NCBI GenBank assembly: GCA_964650465.1
Contig: CAZYTA010000028.1
Location: forward strand, 1-36,223
From: RGIG6353 sp964650465
GTDB lineage: Bacteria; Bacillota; Clostridia; Oscillospirales; SIG627
DNA length: 36,223 bases
Direction of reading: 5' to 3'
Part shown: piece by piece, positions 32,404 through 36,223 of the stretch
Layout: each line of letters begins with the position of its first letter
How positions within the stretch are numbered: position 1 is the first letter of the stretch
Program-made: the position numbers and the translations under genes
Notes under the pieces: model-generated
Told to the model about the DNA's origin: nothing
The model's database searches: none
Seen by the model: the letters and a program-made list of their open reading frames with translations, nothing else

Positions 32404-33270
32404 TTTTCTGTATTCGTTCGGAGTTAATCCGAAGCGTTTTTTGAATTCCCGATGGAATGAATTCTTGTTTCTGAATCCGACAGAGGAGGCTATGTACTCC
32501 ACACTGTCGGAGGTTGTGAGAAGAAGCTCGGCGGCAATGTCGAGCCTTTTTTTGAGAATAATGACACGCAGGGGCTGTGAGTAGTTTTTTGCAACGATGC
32601 GTGAGAGCTGTCTTTCGCTGATAAACAGCAGGTCGGCTATTTCTTTATTGGAAAAGCTTTGGGTGAAGTTGGTGTTAATTATGTCATCAAGCTTCAACAG
32701 TCGGTCTATATTCTTTGATTTCTGAGTATTTTCCCCGGGTGTCTCCGAGGCATTGTCCTGTGCCTTAGGAAGCTTTATGAGCTCTGCTATAAAGGAAAGT
32801 ACCGAGGAGACCTCGTTTTCATTTTTATTCAGGTGGCATTCCTTTACAAGAGCGCACAGGCGAGGAACATTTTTATAAATAAGCAGAGAATTGTACTCCA
32901 TCAGCCCCGAAAAGCTTCCGTACAGGTCATTTACAAAATCCCCCTGAAGCTCACGGCAGATAAAGCCCATGCCCACCCATTCGGTATCAGGATGGCTCTC
33001 GGGCGCTTTAAAATGCTCTACGGCAGAAGGCACCATTGCCAAATCACCCGAATACAGCTCAAAGGTCTGTCCGTCTGCGGTATTTATTGCAATTTTTCCG
33101 TTGATACAGGCGAAAATCTCCACATATGAATGCTTGTGAAGCTGTTTGTGAAGCGGCAGTCCTCCCTCCTGCACAGTAACAAATTCGGTCTGAAAAAACA
33201 GCTTTATATTAAGATTTTCAACAGTCAGTGATTTTTGGTTTTTGTTGTACATATTAAATCTCATAATCAA
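32389..33270 (-). CDS. AraC-family transcriptional regulator (cupin sensor), TTG start likely
   Basis: A 293-residue AraC regulator. Residues about 35-90 form the cupin sensor: 'LHKHSYVEIFACINGKIAI', 'YSGDLAMVPSAVEHF'. Residues about 195-293 are the two helix-turn-helix units: 'SNKEIADLLFISERQLSRIV' and 'SVEYIASSVGFRNKNSFHR', ending with 'FKKRFGLTPNEYRKTSPT', the AraC signature. The best-spaced ribosome-binding site (AAAGGTG) favours a TTG at 33270 over ATGs two and six codons later. It is divergent from the PnuC-like/sialidase-like operon, with a 189-bp shared control region, and so probably senses a ligand linked to sugar or sialic acid use. That target is inferred from position. Confidence 0.9.
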   Translation of the reverse strand: MIMRFNMYNKNQKSLTVENLNIKLFFQTEFVTVQEGGLPLHKQLHKHSYVEIFACINGKIAINTADGQTFELYSGDLAMVPSAVEHFKAPESHPDTEWVGMGFICRELQGDFVNDLYGSFSGLMEYNSLLIYKNVPRLCALVKECHLNKNENEVSSVLSFIAELIKLPKAQDNASETPGENTQKSKNIDRLLKLDDIINTNFTQSFSNKEIADLLFISERQLSRIVAKNYSQPLRVIILKKRLDIAAELLLTTSDSVEYIASSVGFRNKNSFHREFKKRFGLTPNEYRKTSPT

Positions 33271-33351
33271 ATATTATCACCTTTCGCCATTGATGTCAAT
33301 AAATCAGTGTCATTTTAAGACACAAAAAAATAAATTCGTCTTAAATAGGAC

Positions 33352-33380
33352 TTTAAATCGGGAGTGTATTGTGATAGAAT
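33352..33380 (+). promoter_or_regulatory. Promoter of the PnuC-like/sialidase-like operon
   Basis: TTTAAA (33352-33357), a 17-bp spacer and TAGAAT (33375-33380). The -35 is weak, as expected for a promoter helped by an activator such as the divergent AraC protein. Transcription would start about where the stem at 33388 begins. Confidence 0.45.
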
Positions 33381-33387
33381 TTTCATA

Positions 33388-33437
33388 TAGCCGAAGAGAG
33401 CCGAACTATTATCGCCGAGAAAAGCCCTTTTCGGCTA
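33388..33437 (+). other. Stem in the leader of the PnuC-like gene
   Basis: TAGCCGAAGAG (33388-33398) pairs with CTTTTCGGCTA (33427-33437), 11 bp with one G-T pair, just before the AAGAGG ribosome-binding site. It resembles the leader at 7774-7830: 13 of the first 15 bases of the stem region are the same (AGCCGAAG-R-GAG-Y-CG) and both sit at the start of the mRNA before a membrane-protein gene. Regulatory role unproven. Confidence 0.4.
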
Positions 33438-33459
33438 CAACAAAATAAGAGGTTTTTTT

Positions 33460-34146
33460 ATGATATCAAGAATACACACAAAGAAGATAAATCCATGGGT
33501 AATATTTCTCATAATAACGGCAGTGCTTATTACGGTGTCTGCCATATTGGTGGAGCAGTCGTTTTTAAGGATATATCCGCTGTACATATCCATATTCATT
33601 ATGCTTTTGATGTCCAAGGCTAACAGATACGCATATCTTATCGGAGGACTCAATGCAATTTCCTACGGCTTTATTGCGCTCCACTACAATATCCCAGGCT
33701 CTGCCATATCGGCATTTCTTGTCAGCTTTCCCTTGCAGATAGTTTCGTTTATCAGATGGAGTAGAGCCTCGTGGAAAAGCACTACTGTTTTTAAGAAAAT
33801 GACACAGCGTGGACGAATTATTAACGGAATGCTTATCATTATAATATGGGTGGGATACTATGCCGTTATCAAGGCACTGGGGTCGGCAAGCTCGCTTATT
33901 GACTCTATGGCATCCCTGCTCGGTATATACATAACATTTTTACAGGTTTTGAAGTATTCCGAGTATACCGTTTTGATGATTCCATCGGGACTTCTGTCCA
34001 TTTCCCTTTATATTTCGCTTATTGCACAGGGCAATATTGAGCAGGTGCCATTTCTCATATACTCCTGTTATTCGCTGTGCTGTGTAATAAGGTCTGTATT
34101 CAATGTAAGAAAAATAATTAAAGAGCAGGAGGCTGAACTGAAATGA
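33460..34146 (+). CDS. PnuC-like (nicotinamide riboside transporter family) membrane protein
   Basis: A 228-residue integral membrane protein with about seven hydrophobic segments, the size and arrangement of PnuC transporters. The middle 'YAYLIGGLNAISYGFIALHY' and 'LVSFPLQIVSFIRWSRASW' correspond to the family's 'lg.in...Y....y' and 'n..f.p.qi.g...W' regions that line the nicotinamide riboside site. Similarity is recognisable but not strong, and the SWEET-like fold is also used for other substrates, so the cargo is not certain. The gene starts at ATG 33460 after AAGAGG and heads an operon with two sialidase-like proteins; its stop overlaps the next ATG (ATGA). A structured leader precedes it. 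Confidence 0.65.
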   Translation: MISRIHTKKINPWVIFLIITAVLITVSAILVEQSFLRIYPLYISIFIMLLMSKANRYAYLIGGLNAISYGFIALHYNIPGSAISAFLVSFPLQIVSFIRWSRASWKSTTVFKKMTQRGRIINGMLIIIIWVGYYAVIKALGSASSLIDSMASLLGIYITFLQVLKYSEYTVLMIPSGLLSISLYISLIAQGNIEQVPFLIYSCYSLCCVIRSVFNVRKIIKEQEAELK

Positions 34147-35228
34147 AACTTGGAAAAGAGGTACTGTTTTTAAGAATAAACGAGAGCATACGCCGTAACG
34201 GCGAGGGTGCGTTTATAAGACTGGATGACGGTAGGATAATGTATGCCTACACCGAATTTATAAACGGCTGGATGGATGAAAGCCGAGCGAATATAATGGC
34301 AGTATTCTCGGGTGACGAGGGTGAGAGCTGGTCGGAAAAGAAGCTTTTAATTGAGGCTGACGATACTGCGGGCAACTATATGAGCATATCTCTGTTACAT
34401 ATGAAAAGCGGTGATGTGGGAATGTTTTATCTTCGCAAGAATAAGGACTGCACCACCTGTATGCCCTATCTTGTGACCTCCTCCGACAACGGAGAAAGTT
34501 GGTCGGAGCCTATTCTCTGCGCCACAAGTGAGAATTACTATGTAACAAACAATGACAGGGTTATAAGGCTGAAAAACGGTGATATATTTGTACCCGTAAA
34601 TCTGCATCAGAGAACGGACTGCGACGGCAAGGTTATATTCGGCAAGGGACAGATGAGCTTTTTTGCATCAAGTGATGACGGCGCAAGCTGGAGACAGGCA
34701 TCGGACTTTGCAAAGCTTCCTGGTGAAGAAAAAAGTACAACAGGATTGCAGGAGACAGGTATATATCAGTTTGAAAACGGAGAGCTTTGGGCATGGTCGA
34801 GAACCGATTTCGGCTGTCAGTACGAATGCTTTTCAAAAGACGGCGGTGCAAGCTGGACCACTCCCCTGCCCAATCCCTATTTCTCCTCGCCCGCATCACC
34901 TATGCAGGTAAAAAAAGCGGGCAAATACACTTTTGCGGTGTTCAATCCCATACCTGCATATACAACGAGGGACTGTGCTGCTACTTGGGGGCGCTCGCCC
35001 CTTGTGTGTGCGGTAAGCGTGGATGACGGCAGAAGCTTCAAGAAGATATTCCACCTTGAAGATAACCTTGAAAACGGCTACTGCTACCCCGCAATATTTG
35101 AAGCAAAGGACGGGGTGCTCTTCGCCTACTACCACTCCGACGGAGTCAAGGGAATGGTGCTGACCTCCAACATGGTGAAAAAGGTTTATTTTGATGAGAT
35201 AGAAAAAATTTTGAAGGGAAATGTATGA
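34143..35228 (+). CDS. Sialidase-like BNR/Asp-box protein 1 (no signal peptide)
   Basis: A 361-residue six-bladed beta-propeller protein of the sialidase superfamily. Four good Asp-boxes are visible: GDEGESW (after 'VFS'), SSDNGESW, SSDDGASW and SKDGGASW, and a weaker 'SVDDGRSF'. The N-terminus 'NGEGAFIRLDDGRIMYAY' is the first blade; the RIP arginine motif of true sialidases is not present here, so it may act on a different glycan or have another role. No signal peptide, lipobox or membrane segment is seen, so the protein should be cytoplasmic. Start overlaps the upstream stop (ATGA) and its own stop overlaps the next start in the same way, so the three genes are translationally coupled. Confidence 0.82.
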   Translation: MKLGKEVLFLRINESIRRNGEGAFIRLDDGRIMYAYTEFINGWMDESRANIMAVFSGDEGESWSEKKLLIEADDTAGNYMSISLLHMKSGDVGMFYLRKNKDCTTCMPYLVTSSDNGESWSEPILCATSENYYVTNNDRVIRLKNGDIFVPVNLHQRTDCDGKVIFGKGQMSFFASSDDGASWRQASDFAKLPGEEKSTTGLQETGIYQFENGELWAWSRTDFGCQYECFSKDGGASWTTPLPNPYFSSPASPMQVKKAGKYTFAVFNPIPAYTTRDCAATWGRSPLVCAVSVDDGRSFKKIFHLEDNLENGYCYPAIFEAKDGVLFAYYHSDGVKGMVLTSNMVKKVYFDEIEKILKGNV

Positions 35229-36172
35229 TAATAGAAAAGCACGACACAGATTATGCAGTATATCGTATCCCCTCGTTGGTTATAACACACAGCGGAACTC
35301 TTTTAGCTTGTTTTGAGTGCAGAAGTTCACAGTCTGATTGGGCTCAAATAGATATAAAGGTCATTAGAAGTATTGACAAGGGCGACAGTTGGCAGACTGT
35401 TGAAATAATTTCGGGCAACGGACACACTTTGAACAATCCCATGCTGACAGTTGACGGTGAGACGGTGCATCTGCTCTACTGTGAGGATTATCACGAGCTG
35501 TATTACAAAAAAAGCTGTGACGGCGGAAAGAGCTTTGGAGAGACAAGGAGTATTTCCTATGCTTTTGAGCAAAGTGAGTGCTTCTACAACGTGGCGGCAA
35601 TCGGTCCGGGACACGGAATTGTGCATAACGGAAGAATACTCCTCCCCGCTTGGTTTGCCTACAATCACGAGGACGAAAAGGCACATCACCCATCGTTCAT
35701 CAGAACATTGTACTCAAATGACGGCGGTGAAAGCTGGCACTTGGGTGAAATAATAGACAAAAAGGGTATGACAGACCCCAGCGAGTGTGCTCTTGCTGTG
35801 TGGGAAGGTAAAGTAATAATATCCATACGCAATGAGTCGGATTGTAAAAGGCGTGCTTTTGCTGTAAGTGAAAACGGATACTGCAATTGGAGTGAGCCTA
35901 CCTATATGGATGTTTTACCGGATCCCATATGTATGGGAAGTATGTTTCACACGGACAAAAAGCTCTACCATATAAACTGTGCCAATACCAAGGCAAGAGA
36001 GAATCTAACGATAAAAGTAAGCGAAGACATGTTTGAGACCTACGAAAGTATACTTGTTGATGAACTTGGAGGTTATTCGGATATTGCAGTAAAAGACAGT
36101 GAAATATACGTAATCTATGAAAGAGATATATGGAAACCCGGAGATTTGTGCTTTAAACGAATACACCTGTAA
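35225..36172 (+). CDS. Sialidase-like (GH33-type) protein 2 (no signal peptide)
   Basis: A 315-residue sialidase-superfamily propeller. 'YRIPSLV' (residues 18-24) is the RIP motif that carries the first arginine of the GH33 triad (R19). 'CRSSQSDWAQIDI' is positioned for the acid/base aspartate, 'VIISIRNES' for the second arginine, and 'GGYSDIAV' has the Tyr of the nucleophile region, so an active hydrolase is plausible, but the assignment of single catalytic residues is mine. Asp-box-like segments: SIDKGDSW, SCDGGKSF, SNDGGESW. No signal peptide, hence probably cytoplasmic action on imported oligosaccharides. It is the last gene in the window; the ATG overlaps the upstream stop (ATGA). Confidence 0.82.
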   Translation: MIIEKHDTDYAVYRIPSLVITHSGTLLACFECRSSQSDWAQIDIKVIRSIDKGDSWQTVEIISGNGHTLNNPMLTVDGETVHLLYCEDYHELYYKKSCDGGKSFGETRSISYAFEQSECFYNVAAIGPGHGIVHNGRILLPAWFAYNHEDEKAHHPSFIRTLYSNDGGESWHLGEIIDKKGMTDPSECALAVWEGKVIISIRNESDCKRRAFAVSENGYCNWSEPTYMDVLPDPICMGSMFHTDKKLYHINCANTKARENLTIKVSEDMFETYESILVDELGGYSDIAVKDSEIYVIYERDIWKPGDLCFKRIHL

Positions 36173-36178
36173 AAAAGC

Positions 36179-36223
36179 GCGATAAATCGCACTTCAACAC
36201 CCCTGCCCCTCAATCATGAGGGG
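36179..36223. terminator. Hairpins after the last gene (edge of window)
   Basis: GCGAT-AA-ATCGC (36179-36190) and CCCCTCA-ATCA-TGAGGGG (36206-36223). The second stem reaches the last base, so a T-run cannot be checked. It probably ends the sialidase-like operon. Confidence 0.4.

Noticed and set aside
33381..33459. NAD+/NMN riboswitch upstream of the PnuC-like gene
   Set aside because: Only one long stem is visible and I cannot match the known pnuC-motif consensus; its resemblance to the SpoVB-like leader argues against a NAD-specific role.

Overview
The window looks like a chromosomal segment of an anaerobic, low-to-moderate-GC Firmicute of class Clostridia, probably an uncultured gut lineage near Oscillospiraceae/Ruminococcaceae. 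This is inferred from a complete bacterial V-type ATPase operon instead of F-type genes, a SpoVB-like flippase, AraC-type regulators, purine-rich Shine-Dalgarno sites, several TTG/GTG starts, huge Big_2/LamG surface proteins and frequent palindromes between genes. I see no tRNA, rRNA, CRISPR array, integrase or intact transposase.

Left region (1-5700, minus strand). A very large exported surface protein runs off the left edge without a stop. A TetR-family regulator lies immediately upstream in the same orientation, with two palindromes between them. Upstream of the regulator is a 120-bp run of hairpins that looks like a dispersed intergenic repeat. Codon usage changes inside the surface gene, suggesting mosaic assembly.

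Housekeeping block (5706-10792, minus strand). A small membrane protein and a SpoVB-like flippase are followed by a tightly packed operon, read right to left: malic enzyme, DagK-type lipid kinase, ADP-dependent NAD(P)H-hydrate dehydratase.

Phosphoesterase locus (10867-21800). Three tandem, translationally coupled cytoplasmic metallophosphoesterase paralogues, two with an N-terminal zinc ribbon, are read rightward from a strong promoter. They converge on an AraC regulator. That regulator is divergent from a 2045-residue secreted protein in which an alkaline-phosphatase-superfamily domain with a complete set of metal ligands sits among four LamG-like and five Big_2 domains. The simplest reading is an inducible extracellular phosphodiesterase and binding protein with intracellular phosphoesterases next door. 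This is the best candidate here for an undescribed system, but the functional link is inferred from proximity only.

Energy block (21903-30217). A nine-gene V-type ATPase operon follows the Enterococcus order ntpFIKECGABD. The K subunit keeps every residue expected for Na+ coordination, so sodium coupling is predicted.

Right region (30218-36223). A cytidylate-kinase-like protein, divergent from cysteine synthase (cysK); an AraC regulator; and, divergent from it, a coupled operon of a PnuC-like membrane protein and two sialidase-like beta-propeller proteins without signal peptides. The mRNA leaders of the PnuC-like gene and of the SpoVB-like gene both carry an AGCCGAAG...CTTCGGCT-type stem just before the ribosome-binding site.
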